NCBI GenBank assembly: GCA_963667815.1
Contig: OY764021.1
Reading direction: 5' to 3' (one strand)
DNA from: Saccharicrinis sp963667815
GTDB taxonomy: Bacteria > Bacteroidota > Bacteroidia > Bacteroidales > Marinilabiliaceae
Length of the DNA stretch: 64,000 nt
The translations under genes and the position numbers were made by a program. The notes under the pieces are model-generated. The model did no database searches. It worked only from the letters and a program-made list of their open reading frames with translations, and had not been told where the DNA came from. Shown piece after piece: positions 26,669-35,362 of the stretch. Every line of letters begins with the position of its first letter. Position 1 is the first letter of the stretch.

Positions 26669-29122
26669 TCAGTTATTTGTAGAATTTGTTGTATTTGACG
26701 AACCTGATTTTTCTGGTAAATTATTAAGAACAGTAACAACTGTTAATGAAATGGAGGCAATACCACTACCTATTGCAATCCAGGCCTGTGGGCTCATTCC
26801 TTGACGCTCTGGTCTTTGAGGGACAATTATTTCTGCTCCTGGTGTAACCTTTGGGTATTTTCTAAAAAATAAGAATCCCTTTGTTGCATGTGATGCTCCA
26901 TTGGCTTCTAAAACATATGTTTTACCTTTTTTAGCATTTAATGAAAATCCACCACTTCCATTAATATATTGCTTAACATTTAAGGATTTTTCAAATACTG
27001 TTGAAGATGGATTCAGTACCTCACCAGATACCTTAACTGTCTGTAAAACGGATGGAATAGTTAAAAAATCACCGTTTCTCATATAAATATCATCTTTCGA
27101 TCCTGGATTTTCAACAATCTTATCTAAATGTACACTTACAGTTTCAAAATTTAATTCAGAAAATCTAATGGTAGAATCCATTTCCATCATCTCATCCCTT
27201 TTTGCCTTATCCTGCTCTGACAATGTAATTTTTCTAGTTAATGAAGCCCCTTTCGGATAGGCATTATCACTTAAACCTCCAGCTCTTTTTATTATGTCTG
27301 AAATTCGTTCTTTGTCAGATGTCAAATTATAAATTCCTCCATACATAATTTCACCTGCTATTGTAACAGACCCTGACGAAATGGCTCCTGGCATAAATCG
27401 AACAGCAATAGCATCATAGGGTTCTAAAATAAAAGAATTCGCCTCTTCATTTAATTCTAAATCACGTGTAACTTTAAAATAAAATAATTCTGAACTCTTA
27501 TCTGTACTTTTATCTGCAATTTCATAGGACAATTTTCGTCTTACCTCTATGGTTGATTCGGAAGCTGTTTCCTTGAAACCTCCCGCCATAAATACTAAGT
27601 CTGCAATTGTTAAGTTTTCTGCATAAGGATATACACCCATATTTTGTACTTCTCCCCAAATTGCTACTGTTCTATCTTCTCTTATATTATCAATAGCTTT
27701 AATAGAAACTTTATCATTAGCCTTTAGAGCTATATTAATTTCTCCATTTAATACTTTATGAACATCGAAAGAAATATTTTCAGGTGTATAATCATTTTTT
27801 AATCGAGTGATAAGTCCTCTGTTTAAGAATGCATTTTCAATCAAGCCATCTGCTTTACTGATTAATTGTTTTAATGTTAATCCCTCTTCGTATTCAAAAT
27901 CGCCAGGATTAAAGACTGCTCCTGTAATACTAACAATATTGTTATATCTATTTAAAATTTTACCGACAGATAAACTATCTCCGGATGCCATATATACATT
28001 TGACATATCTTCAGAAACAACTTCTTTAAAGGTTCTTTCTTTTCCGTTATTTCTATATAATTTAACTGCCGATCTATAGGCTTTTTCAGTAAATCCACCC
28101 GCATATGAAAGTACATCTTTAACAGTTTCACCTTCTTTAGTTTCAAAGATTCCTGTCCTTTTAAATTCTCCATCAACTCGAATCCTATTTAGATAAGGAG
28201 GTATCAGAACCACATCATTATCCATTAAAGGAACATTAACTAAAGAATTTCCATTAACAATAAAATCGTAAACATCAAGATTGGCTATTATTTTACCATT
28301 ACGAATTAATCTAATATCCCTAAAGCTACCCTGTTTATTTGGACCTCCTGATAGATACAATACATTAAATAATGTAGCTGTACCAGGAACGGTATAAGTA
28401 CCTGGAGCAAACACTTCTCCTAATACATTTATTCGTATCGCTTTAATCTGCCCTATAGAAACAGATGCAAACGTTCTTGGATTTGAATTACTTAAATCAG
28501 AATAAATAGTTGATAACTTATCTTTAATTTTTCCCTCTGCAGCTTTTAAAGTTAATCCTCCTAGATAAACAGGTCCGATTAATGGAATATTAATATCTCC
28601 ATTTGTGTTAACTACTAATTGATAAGACTGTTGGGAAGCACCCCATACTTCTATATCAATTTCATCTCCGGCTCCTATAACATAGCTTTCAGACACAGCA
28701 ATATTAACACTTGGTTCAAAAGATAAATTAGTATTATTAAAAAACGAAAAGCCGAATATCTTTTTATCTATCAAATTACTATCCAAAACAGATTTTTGAG
28801 AAAGCTCTGAAACTGCTGTTGCGTTTTCTCCACTTAAGCTATTATCTTGTTTGTAATTAGCAGTACCTCCACTTTGTTTAACTTCTTTAATTCTCCTTTG
28901 CAGCAAAGATATCTGACTATTAGACATTCCCCTTAAACGAGCCATATTAATGGCTTCATTTTCGCTTAAGCCTCGTTTTTCCATTTCGGAAATGATCTTC
29001 ATAATTTGATTATCGTCCAAGGCTCCAACATCAACCTTTGAAGGATCTACATTCTGAGCTGTTGTTATTGGAGTTATAACAACCAGGATTCCTATAAAAA
29101 GAATTAAAATTTTCTTAATCAT
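26669..29122 (-). CDS. SLBB-domain polysaccharide export protein (Wza-like)
   Basis: 817 residues: signal peptide to about Ala22, a coil of short helices, a polysaccharide export (poly_export) domain at about 140-230 (SYVIGAGDEIDIEVWGASQQSYQLVVNTNGDINIPLIGPV), then repeated SLBB domains (for example VLGEVFAPGTYTVPGTATLFNVLYLSGG, AIWGEVQNMGVYPYAENLTIADLVFMAGG, TIAGEIMYGGIYNLTSDKERISDIIKRAGG) and a C-terminal hydrophobic helix with a Ser/Asn/Thr tail. The long form with many SLBB units is usual in Bacteroidetes. It should form the periplasmic/outer-membrane exit channel. It is the first gene of the minus-strand polysaccharide operon. Confidence 0.93.
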   Translation of the reverse strand: MIKKILILFIGILVVITPITTAQNVDPSKVDVGALDDNQIMKIISEMEKRGLSENEAINMARLRGMSNSQISLLQRRIKEVKQSGGTANYKQDNSLSGENATAVSELSQKSVLDSNLIDKKIFGFSFFNNTNLSFEPSVNIAVSESYVIGAGDEIDIEVWGASQQSYQLVVNTNGDINIPLIGPVYLGGLTLKAAEGKIKDKLSTIYSDLSNSNPRTFASVSIGQIKAIRINVLGEVFAPGTYTVPGTATLFNVLYLSGGPNKQGSFRDIRLIRNGKIIANLDVYDFIVNGNSLVNVPLMDNDVVLIPPYLNRIRVDGEFKRTGIFETKEGETVKDVLSYAGGFTEKAYRSAVKLYRNNGKERTFKEVVSEDMSNVYMASGDSLSVGKILNRYNNIVSITGAVFNPGDFEYEEGLTLKQLISKADGLIENAFLNRGLITRLKNDYTPENISFDVHKVLNGEINIALKANDKVSIKAIDNIREDRTVAIWGEVQNMGVYPYAENLTIADLVFMAGGFKETASESTIEVRRKLSYEIADKSTDKSSELFYFKVTRDLELNEEANSFILEPYDAIAVRFMPGAISSGSVTIAGEIMYGGIYNLTSDKERISDIIKRAGGLSDNAYPKGASLTRKITLSEQDKAKRDEMMEMDSTIRFSELNFETVSVHLDKIVENPGSKDDIYMRNGDFLTIPSVLQTVKVSGEVLNPSSTVFEKSLNVKQYINGSGGFSLNAKKGKTYVLEANGASHATKGFLFFRKYPKVTPGAEIIVPQRPERQGMSPQAWIAIGSGIASISLTVVTVLNNLPEKSGSSNTTNSTNN

Positions 29123-29255
29123 TTTTGTTCATTTATGAGTACGCTTCGCTTCTTGAGTCACACAATTGGATCAAGAAGTTATAAATAACTATCAATCCGC
29201 TAGTATAACGGATATTTTTATGTTTTAGCGTCTCCTTTATTCAGAAAACAGCATG

Positions 29256-29286
29256 CAAAGTTCACACTTTTAAATGCAATATCAAA
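29256..29286 (-). promoter_or_regulatory. Candidate promoter of the polysaccharide operon
   Basis: Read on the minus strand, TTTG (29286-29283) is followed after 19 bases by GAACTTTG (29263-29256), six of the eight -7 positions counting the free ones (TAnnTTTG). It lies about 135 bases before the SLBB gene. An 8-base hairpin (CTTCTTGA/TCAAGAAG, 29149-29178) lies in the resulting leader. Confidence 0.4.
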
Positions 29287-29336
29287 ATTCAAGACAATTG
29301 AACATAGATATTCCACTTATAGTCACTTTAATTTTA

Positions 29337-29960
29337 TTATTTAAAATATTTACGATGAAAAATCAAAATAATGGCAATTCCTATTGTAATAGCTGAATCT
29401 GCAACATTAAAAACAGGACGAAAAAAGATAAAATGCTCACCTCCCCATTTAGGTATCCATGAAGGAAAGTTCCCTTCAACTATTGGGAAGTAAAACATAT
29501 CCACTACTTTACCATGAAGAAAAGATGAATAACCTCCTTCTGCAGGAAATAATGAGGCTACTTGAGGATAGCTATCATTAAATATCATACCATAAAAGGC
29601 GCTATCTATGATATTACCAATTGCTCCTGCTAAAACTAATGAAATACTAAAAATCAGTCCGTAAGGAACATCTTTTTTTGACAATTGTTTTAAGTAATAG
29701 GCAATTCCAACAACTGCAACTATTCGAAAAACACTTAAAATAATTTTACCAAATTTACCGGCTAGCTCCATTCCAAAAGCCATTCCGTTATTTTCAATAA
29801 AATGGATGATAAACCAATCTCCAATTATTTTATACTCCTGACCAATCATCATATGAGTCTTTACCCATATTTTTAGTGCCTGATCAATACACAGAACCAA
29901 TAGAACAATTACAAATGGTTTTTTTAATAGTGAATGCATTCCGGAATGATTTTTTGCCAT
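29337..29960 (-). CDS. lspA: Lipoprotein signal peptidase (signal peptidase II)
   Basis: 207 residues with four membrane helices and the two catalytic aspartates in AIGNIIDSAFYG and FNVADSAITIG. HFIENNGMAFG near residue 55 is the conserved substrate-side motif. A 40-residue periplasmic insertion between the catalytic motifs is normal in Bacteroidetes. It removes signal peptides of prolipoproteins in the inner membrane. It is the last gene of the ileS-dksA-lspA unit. Confidence 0.96.
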   Translation of the reverse strand: MAKNHSGMHSLLKKPFVIVLLVLCIDQALKIWVKTHMMIGQEYKIIGDWFIIHFIENNGMAFGMELAGKFGKIILSVFRIVAVVGIAYYLKQLSKKDVPYGLIFSISLVLAGAIGNIIDSAFYGMIFNDSYPQVASLFPAEGGYSSFLHGKVVDMFYFPIVEGNFPSWIPKWGGEHFIFFRPVFNVADSAITIGIAIILIFHRKYFK

Positions 29961-30086
29961 AAAATATCCTTAACCAAAAAATATTTTACAGCTAACTTTT
30001 TGGGGTTAAATTATATGTATTGGATAAACTCCAATATTTATTTACTTATTCTCCTCATAGTATTTATGAGGAGAGCATAAAGTAAT

Positions 30087-30464
30087 TTATTTCTGGTTTC
30101 TTTTCGCATCAATACTTAAAGTGGCATGAGGAACAGCTCTAAGACGTTCTTTAGATATTAATTTACCTGTTTCCCTACACACTCCATAAGTCTTATTTTC
30201 AATACGAATTAACGCCGCCTGCAAATGCTGAATAAACTTCAACTGACGCTGAGCTAATTTACCAGCCTCTTCTTTTGAAAGCACTGCTGCTCCTTCTTCT
30301 AATACTTTGAATGTTGGCGATGTATCCTGAGTATCATTTCCATCACCATGAGTTATAGTATTTCGAAGCAATTCGTAATCTTTCTTTGCTTTGTCAAGCT
30401 TTGCAACAATTATCTGTTTAAACTCTTGCAACTCTTCATCGGAATATCTAGTTTTCTCTGTCAT
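30087..30464 (-). CDS. TraR/DksA-family protein with degenerate zinc finger
   Basis: 125 residues: a helical coiled-coil part (residues 5-85), then YGVCRETGKLISKERLRAVPHATLSIDAK. Only one cysteine (about Cys96) of the usual four-cysteine finger is present, with Thr, Lys and Ala at the other places. This one-Cys form is common in Bacteroidetes. DksA-like proteins bind the RNA polymerase secondary channel. It lies 23 bases after ileS, and a 10-base hairpin without a T tract (30050-30074) separates it from lspA. Confidence 0.9.
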   Translation of the reverse strand: MTEKTRYSDEELQEFKQIIVAKLDKAKKDYELLRNTITHGDGNDTQDTSPTFKVLEEGAAVLSKEEAGKLAQRQLKFIQHLQAALIRIENKTYGVCRETGKLISKERLRAVPHATLSIDAKRNQK

Positions 30465-30487
30465 AACAGTTAAATTTGAGTTTCATA

Positions 30488-33400
30488 CTATGCTTTTTTA
30501 CTCACACAGATGTAGGTCTCGACATTATTATCAATTTCTACGAGTTTACCTTCGGTTTCGTTACATGAATCTACAAGATTTAGCTCCTCGGCCAAGGTTT
30601 GAGACGCAATATAATCTTTATAGTTGATTACCGAATCATTTATCGCCTCATTTTTCTGTATTTTCAGAATTATTTTATCTGTTACATCAAAACCTGAGTC
30701 TTTTCTAAGGTTTTGAATTCTATTTATAAATTCTCTGGCAATACCTTCTTGCTTCAACTCTTCTGTAACATTTATATCTAATGCCACTGTTAATTTACCT
30801 TCACTTGCTACCAACCAACCAGGTATATCTTCGGACATAATTTCAACATCTTCAATTGCAAGCTCAACAGTTTCTTTATTAATTGTTGCATTAATCTTAC
30901 TATCCTTTTCAATTAAAGCAATATCCTCCTGAGTCATTTGGTTAACGAATGCAGCAATCTGCTTCATCATCTTCCCATATTTAGGACCCAGCGTTTTAAA
31001 ATTAGGCTTTATCTTTTTAACCAATACTCCAGTGGTATCTGTTAAAAACTCCATTTCTTTAACATTTACTTCAGATAAAACCAAATCCTTTATTTTCTCA
31101 ACCTGATCATGAAATTCCTTATCTAAAATAGGAATCATTATCTTTTGTAATGGCTGTCTTACTTTTAAGCTCTCCTTACGACGTAATGCCAGAACCATTG
31201 AAGATATACCTTGAGCATACAACATTCGTTGCTCTAGAGCTTTATCTATTTTGGTTTCATCAGCTTTAGGGAACATTGTTAAATGCACCGACTCTAAAGC
31301 ATTATTTTCAGAAACCGAAGTCAAATCTTTATACAATTGATCCATATAGAAAGGAGCAATTGGTGCAGACAATATAGCTATTGTTTCTAAGCATGTATAC
31401 AATGTCTGGTAAGCTGAAATTTTATCTTTAGAATACTCTCCACCCCAGAATCGTTTTCTGTTTAATCGTACATACCAGTTACTTAAATTTTCAGTAACAA
31501 AATTTTGGATAGCTCGACCTGCTTTTGTTGGCTCATACGCCTCAAAACTTTCAGTTACATCTTTAATCAAAGTATTTAATAAAGAAATAACCCATCGATC
31601 TATTTCTGGTCTTTCTTCAATAGCTACTTGCTCCTCTTTCCCGGTAAAACCATCCACATTTGCATACAAGGCAAAGAATGAATATGTATTATAAAGTGTT
31701 CCGAAAAACTTACGCTTCACTTCATCAATTCCATTTTGGTCAAACTTTAAATTATCCCATGGCTGTGCATTGGTAATCATATACCAACGTAATGGATCTG
31801 ACCCAAATTTCTCAATCGTTTCAAATGGATCCACAGCATTCCCTAAGCGCTTAGACATTTTATTTCCATTCTTATCTAAAACAAGACCATTGGAAATAAT
31901 ATTTTTAAAAGCTACTGAATCAAACAACATGGTTCCCAAAGCATGTAAAGTAAAGAACCACCCACGAGTCTGATCTACTCCTTCAGCAATAAAGTCAGCG
32001 GGGAATATAAGAGCCCCCCTCGATCCCCCCGAACGGGTGGAAGATTGAAGCTCATTATGGATTTGCTCCAATACAGATTCAAGGTCACCTATTACCTGCT
32101 CATTTGTATACCTTACAACTTTATAACCTAACTCATTCAGGATATTTGTTCTTAACTCATCAGCTTCTTTAATTTCAGGTTTATTATGATAACCTCCATC
32201 TACTTCAATAACTAAATTATTGCTTAGACAAACAAAGTCAACAATAAACTCATCAATTACATGCTGACGTCTGAATTTAAATCCCTCTAACTTTTTACCT
32301 CTTAAAGCTTCCCATAATAATTGTTCTGCTTCTGTTTGATTCTTCCTCTTCTCCTCAGCCAATTCTTTCAACACATCATACATGGATTTCCTTGCAGTCT
32401 GATACTTTGCGGAAACACTTCCTTCCCCTTGGGGGAAGATAGATGGGGCTGTCTCAAATGGATAATGCATTTGAGCATAAGGCATAGCACCTGAATCAAA
32501 CCAAACGTCAATTAAATCAGATTCTCTAAACATCTTTTCGCCATCCTCACTTACTAAAATAATATCATCAACATAAGGACGATGAAGATCTACTTTATTA
32601 TAGTTATCTTTAGAAAAATCTCCTGCTTTAAAATCACCAAATGGATTTTTATCCATTACGCCAGCTGCTACAGCTTTTTCGATTTCAGCAACCAATTCTT
32701 CAACAGAACCAATACATTTTTCACTTTTCCCATCCTCCGTTCTCCATATAGGAAGTGGAGTTCCCCAATAACGAGAACGAGATAAATTCCAGTCTACCAA
32801 ATTCTCCAACCATTTACCAAAACGTCCTGTTCCGGTTGACTCTGGCTTCCAGTTGATGGTATTATTTAATTCCATCATACGCTCCTTAACAGCGGTTGTT
32901 TTGATAAACCACGAATCTAAAGGATAATACAATACAGGCTTATCTGTTCTCCAACAATGAGGGTAATTATGCGTATGTTTTTCTACTCTAAAAGCTTTAT
33001 TTTCCAACTTCAACATTACAGAAATATCCACATCTAAAGTTGGATCTTTTTCTGTTAACTTTTCATCGTAATCATTTTTTACAAATCTTCCTGCATACTC
33101 CATGTATGCATCTAGATTCACAAAATTCTTCACAAAATCAGCATCTAAATCCTTAATCAAAAAGTACTTTCCAGTCTTATCAACCATAGGATTTTGCTTC
33201 CCGTCTTTGTCAATCAAAATCAATGGAGCAATTCCTGCTGCTTTAGCTACTCTATCATCATCTGCACCAAAAGTTGGTGCGATATGCACAATACCGGTAC
33301 CATCTTCAGTTGTTACATAATCTCCAACAATAACCTTAAATGCATCACCATCAGGTTTGATCCAAGGAATCAATTGTTCATAAGTAACTCCGGCTAAATC

Positions 33401-34351
33401 TTTGCCGGTGAATTCCTCTTCCATTATTTCAAAAGGAACTTTTTTATCTCCTGGTTGATACTCATCAAATGAAAGTTCTGCATTTTTCGAATTAAAATAT
33501 GCCGAGACTAAATTCTTAGCCAAAACAACAACTATTGGCTTCCCTGTATATGGATTAAAAGTTTTTACTTTTTGATAAGTAACTTGTGGTCCAACAGCTA
33601 ACGCCGTATTTGAAGGCAAAGTCCAAGGTGTAGTCGTCCATGCTAAAAAGAACAATTCGTTGTCTACTCCTTTATATAAAAATTCTGACACTTCATTTTT
33701 AACCACTTTAAACTGAGCAGTACATGTGGTATCTTTAACATCACGATAGCAACCCGGTTGATTCAACTCATGGGTACTTAAACCTGTCCCTGCTGCTGGT
33801 GAATAAGGCTGAATAGTAAAGCCTTTATATAAAAATCCTTTATTGTATAATTCTTTTAATAAGTACCACAATGTTTCGATGTACTTATTATCATAGGTAA
33901 TATATGGATCTTCCATATCCACCCAATATCCCATTTTATGAGTTAAATCTTTCCACTTACCTGTAAATTTCATCACATCTTTACGGCAAGCTGCATTATA
34001 TTCTGCTACAGAAATCTTTTTACCAATATCTTCCTTGGTAATACCTAAAGATTTCTCAACACCTAACTCTACTGGAAGTCCGTGAGTATCCCAACCAGCT
34101 TTTCTTTTAACTTCGAAACCTTGTTGGGTTTTATAACGACAAACAATATCTTTTAATGAGCGTGAAATGACATGGTGAATTCCAGGCATTCCGTTAGCTG
34201 AAGGTGGCCCTTCATAGAAAACAAAAGTTGGATTACCTTTTCTGGTGGTAACACTTTTTTCAAATGTCTGGTTAGCCTCCCACTCTTTCAACACATCTTT
34301 ATTGACTTGCGAAAGGTTTAATCCCTTATATTCTTTGAACTTAGCACTCAT
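30488..34351 (-). CDS. ileS: Isoleucyl-tRNA synthetase with an in-frame DUF559 nuclease-like insertion
   Basis: Charges tRNA-Ile with isoleucine. The protein has the class I signature PSANGMPGIHH (HIGH site), the editing domain, WFDSGAMPYAQMHYPFE, GVDQTRGWFFTLHALGT, KMSKR, and the anticodon-binding and C-terminal domains. It is 1287 residues long. About 147 residues (635-781) are foreign and lie between YPFET and FPADFIAEGVDQTRGWF, in the catalytic core between WFDSG and KMSKR. Without them the enzyme would be about 1140 residues, normal for Bacteroidetes. The insert is a DUF559 domain (KFRRQHVIDEFIVDFVC, LVIEVDGGYH, GYKVVRYTNEQV). All synthetase motifs are intact, so the enzyme probably tolerates it. 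Confidence 0.95.
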   Translation of the reverse strand: MSAKFKEYKGLNLSQVNKDVLKEWEANQTFEKSVTTRKGNPTFVFYEGPPSANGMPGIHHVISRSLKDIVCRYKTQQGFEVKRKAGWDTHGLPVELGVEKSLGITKEDIGKKISVAEYNAACRKDVMKFTGKWKDLTHKMGYWVDMEDPYITYDNKYIETLWYLLKELYNKGFLYKGFTIQPYSPAAGTGLSTHELNQPGCYRDVKDTTCTAQFKVVKNEVSEFLYKGVDNELFFLAWTTTPWTLPSNTALAVGPQVTYQKVKTFNPYTGKPIVVVLAKNLVSAYFNSKNAELSFDEYQPGDKKVPFEIMEEEFTGKDLAGVTYEQLIPWIKPDGDAFKVIVGDYVTTEDGTGIVHIAPTFGADDDRVAKAAGIAPLILIDKDGKQNPMVDKTGKYFLIKDLDADFVKNFVNLDAYMEYAGRFVKNDYDEKLTEKDPTLDVDISVMLKLENKAFRVEKHTHNYPHCWRTDKPVLYYPLDSWFIKTTAVKERMMELNNTINWKPESTGTGRFGKWLENLVDWNLSRSRYWGTPLPIWRTEDGKSEKCIGSVEELVAEIEKAVAAGVMDKNPFGDFKAGDFSKDNYNKVDLHRPYVDDIILVSEDGEKMFRESDLIDVWFDSGAMPYAQMHYPFETAPSIFPQGEGSVSAKYQTARKSMYDVLKELAEEKRKNQTEAEQLLWEALRGKKLEGFKFRRQHVIDEFIVDFVCLSNNLVIEVDGGYHNKPEIKEADELRTNILNELGYKVVRYTNEQVIGDLESVLEQIHNELQSSTRSGGSRGALIFPADFIAEGVDQTRGWFFTLHALGTMLFDSVAFKNIISNGLVLDKNGNKMSKRLGNAVDPFETIEKFGSDPLRWYMITNAQPWDNLKFDQNGIDEVKRKFFGTLYNTYSFFALYANVDGFTGKEEQVAIEERPEIDRWVISLLNTLIKDVTESFEAYEPTKAGRAIQNFVTENLSNWYVRLNRKRFWGGEYSKDKISAYQTLYTCLETIAILSAPIAPFYMDQLYKDLTSVSENNALESVHLTMFPKADETKIDKALEQRMLYAQGISSMVLALRRKESLKVRQPLQKIMIPILDKEFHDQVEKIKDLVLSEVNVKEMEFLTDTTGVLVKKIKPNFKTLGPKYGKMMKQIAAFVNQMTQEDIALIEKDSKINATINKETVELAIEDVEIMSEDIPGWLVASEGKLTVALDINVTEELKQEGIAREFINRIQNLRKDSGFDVTDKIILKIQKNEAINDSVINYKDYIASQTLAEELNLVDSCNETEGKLVEIDNNVETYICVSKKA
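32013..32047 (+). repeat. Palindromic GC-rich repeat, copy 1 (3' end of the ileS insert)
   Basis: GCCCCCCTCGAT, then an imperfect hairpin CCCCCC-GAAC-GGGTGG, then AAGATTG. It aligns with the copy at 38847 (GCCCCTCTACCT, CCCCC, GGGGAGGATTG). Stem with one mismatch. In ileS it is translated (minus strand) as SSTRSGGSRGA. Confidence 0.65.
32419..32449 (-). repeat. Palindromic GC-rich repeat, copy 2 (5' end of the ileS insert)
   Basis: On the minus strand GCCCCATCTATC, then the hairpin TTCCCC-CAA-GGGGAA, then GGAAG. It is in inverted orientation relative to copy 1 and translated as APSIFPQGEGS. It aligns closely with the copy at 38847. Confidence 0.65.
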
Positions 34352-34471
34352 TATATATATAAATCTTGTATCAATACAATTATTACTCTTAACTAATCAC
34401 TTACCGCAACTAAACCCTGTATTACAATAAGTTAAGATATTTTTACATATCCCTATCCTAAAAAAAGTGTA

Positions 34472-34502
34472 CAAATATAATAGTTCATAATTTGAATGCC
34501 AA
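34472..34502 (-). promoter_or_regulatory. Candidate ileS promoter
   Basis: On the minus strand, TTG (34502-34500), a 20-base gap, then TATATTTG (34479-34472), a full match to the Bacteroidetes -7 consensus TAnnTTTG. The ileS start is about 120 bases downstream. Confidence 0.5.
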
Positions 34503-35293
34503 CAAAAAAGTGTAATTAACACAAGAAGGTAGCAAGAAGAAGGGTAGAAAGGTAACAGGGTAAAATGTTGTCGGGGACAAAATATAGATAGATACATAAG
34601 TTATTAGGTTGTTAGCAGAGATGAGCGGATAGTCTACAGTCTATATATTGTCCTTCCATGAAATAACATTCTGGTGCGAGTTTGTAACTCTTTCCATTTT
34701 TATCTACGATATTTTCCATGCAATCCCAATACTATCGCGCCAATCCTCACGTATGATCTTATGTACATTCATTCCTCAGATTGCAGATTGCAGTCTTCAT
34801 AATACTTGCATACTTGCAATAATCCCTCACGACCGCAATATAAAAAGGCGACAATTCATTTGGGTGAAATATCTTCATTCTATAATCACTTAATCAACTC
34901 AACAAAGTTAACCACTCAATAATTCCTTTGAACTGGTTCAAGTTTGTAACTTAGACCTTAATTCAGCCTTTGATAGCACATTTTTCAATCCACACCTTTA
35001 ACAAACAGCTTGATTATTTTTCTCCGATAAAACCACCTCTCCTCAGTCTTCTTATCAAGGTGAGTATGCCGTGATGAAAAGGCACTCTATCTCTACCGAA
35101 TGAGAGAACTTTTTTATAACTTGATAAGTTAACTATAATAAACAAAAAAAAGAACTTCATCTGTAGCCCTAAAATAATGGCTACGCCATTTACAACTCGT
35201 TTAATTAAAAATTTAGATTATTACATCAAGATTAGTATTATTATACAGGTAGAGGAAGATAGCTCACTACAACAAAAAAACTTTATTTTTTTT

Positions 35294-35301
35294 TAACTTT
35301 G
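35294..35301 (+). promoter_or_regulatory. Candidate -7 element for the rfb operon
   Basis: TAACTTTG followed by C, a full match to TAnnTTTG, 61 bases before the rfbA ATG. No clear TTTG lies 19-21 bases upstream, where the sequence is A- and T-runs, so support is partial. Confidence 0.45.
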
Positions 35302-35362
35302 CATAAAATGAAAAAGCATTAAAATATTACACAGCTTTTTTTCTCAAATTAAAGTCTATATA

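Larger units (their letters stand above)
32013..32449 (-). mobile_element. DUF559 module with inverted palindromic ends, inserted in ileS
   Basis: A 437-base block inside ileS. Its two ends are inverted copies of one palindromic repeat (outer ends GCCCC and GGGGC), and between them lies a DUF559 reading frame with its own ATG at 32383 (MYDVLKELAEEKRKNQTEAEQLLWEAL). DUF559 proteins belong to the Vsr-like/PD-(D/E)xK endonuclease superfamily and normally occur as free genes of about 120 residues. Here the frame has no stop and reads on into ileS. No target duplication is visible. Calling it mobile is inference from the inverted ends and from the third, solo copy of the repeat at 38847. Confidence 0.6.
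34352..35362. other. One-kilobase non-coding region between ileS and rfbA
   Basis: Divergent promoter region. It contains a candidate ileS promoter at 34472-34502 and a candidate rfb promoter at 35294-35301. In between is AT-rich sequence with small repeats such as GATTGCAGATTGCAG (near 34785) and overlapping hairpins (GTAGCC/GGCTAC and AATGGC/GCCATT near 35165-35190). Short open frames here show no family signature, and I take them as chance. Confidence 0.6.

Noticed and set aside
29123..29336. Invertible promoter or UpxY-type antitermination in front of the polysaccharide operon
   Set aside because: No inverted repeats of recombinase size and no UpxY or UpxZ gene are in view. Only an 8-base leader hairpin is present.
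31998..32452. Intein in ileS
   Set aside because: The insert begins with Ala/Pro-type residues, has no Cys/Ser at the first position, no terminal His-Asn and no Cys/Ser/Thr at the junction, and shows none of the splicing blocks. Its core is DUF559, and both ends are palindromic DNA.
34397..34893. Small genes between ileS and rfbA
   Set aside because: Frames of 66 and 81 codons have no family pattern and poor codon character. One overlaps the ileS promoter region.
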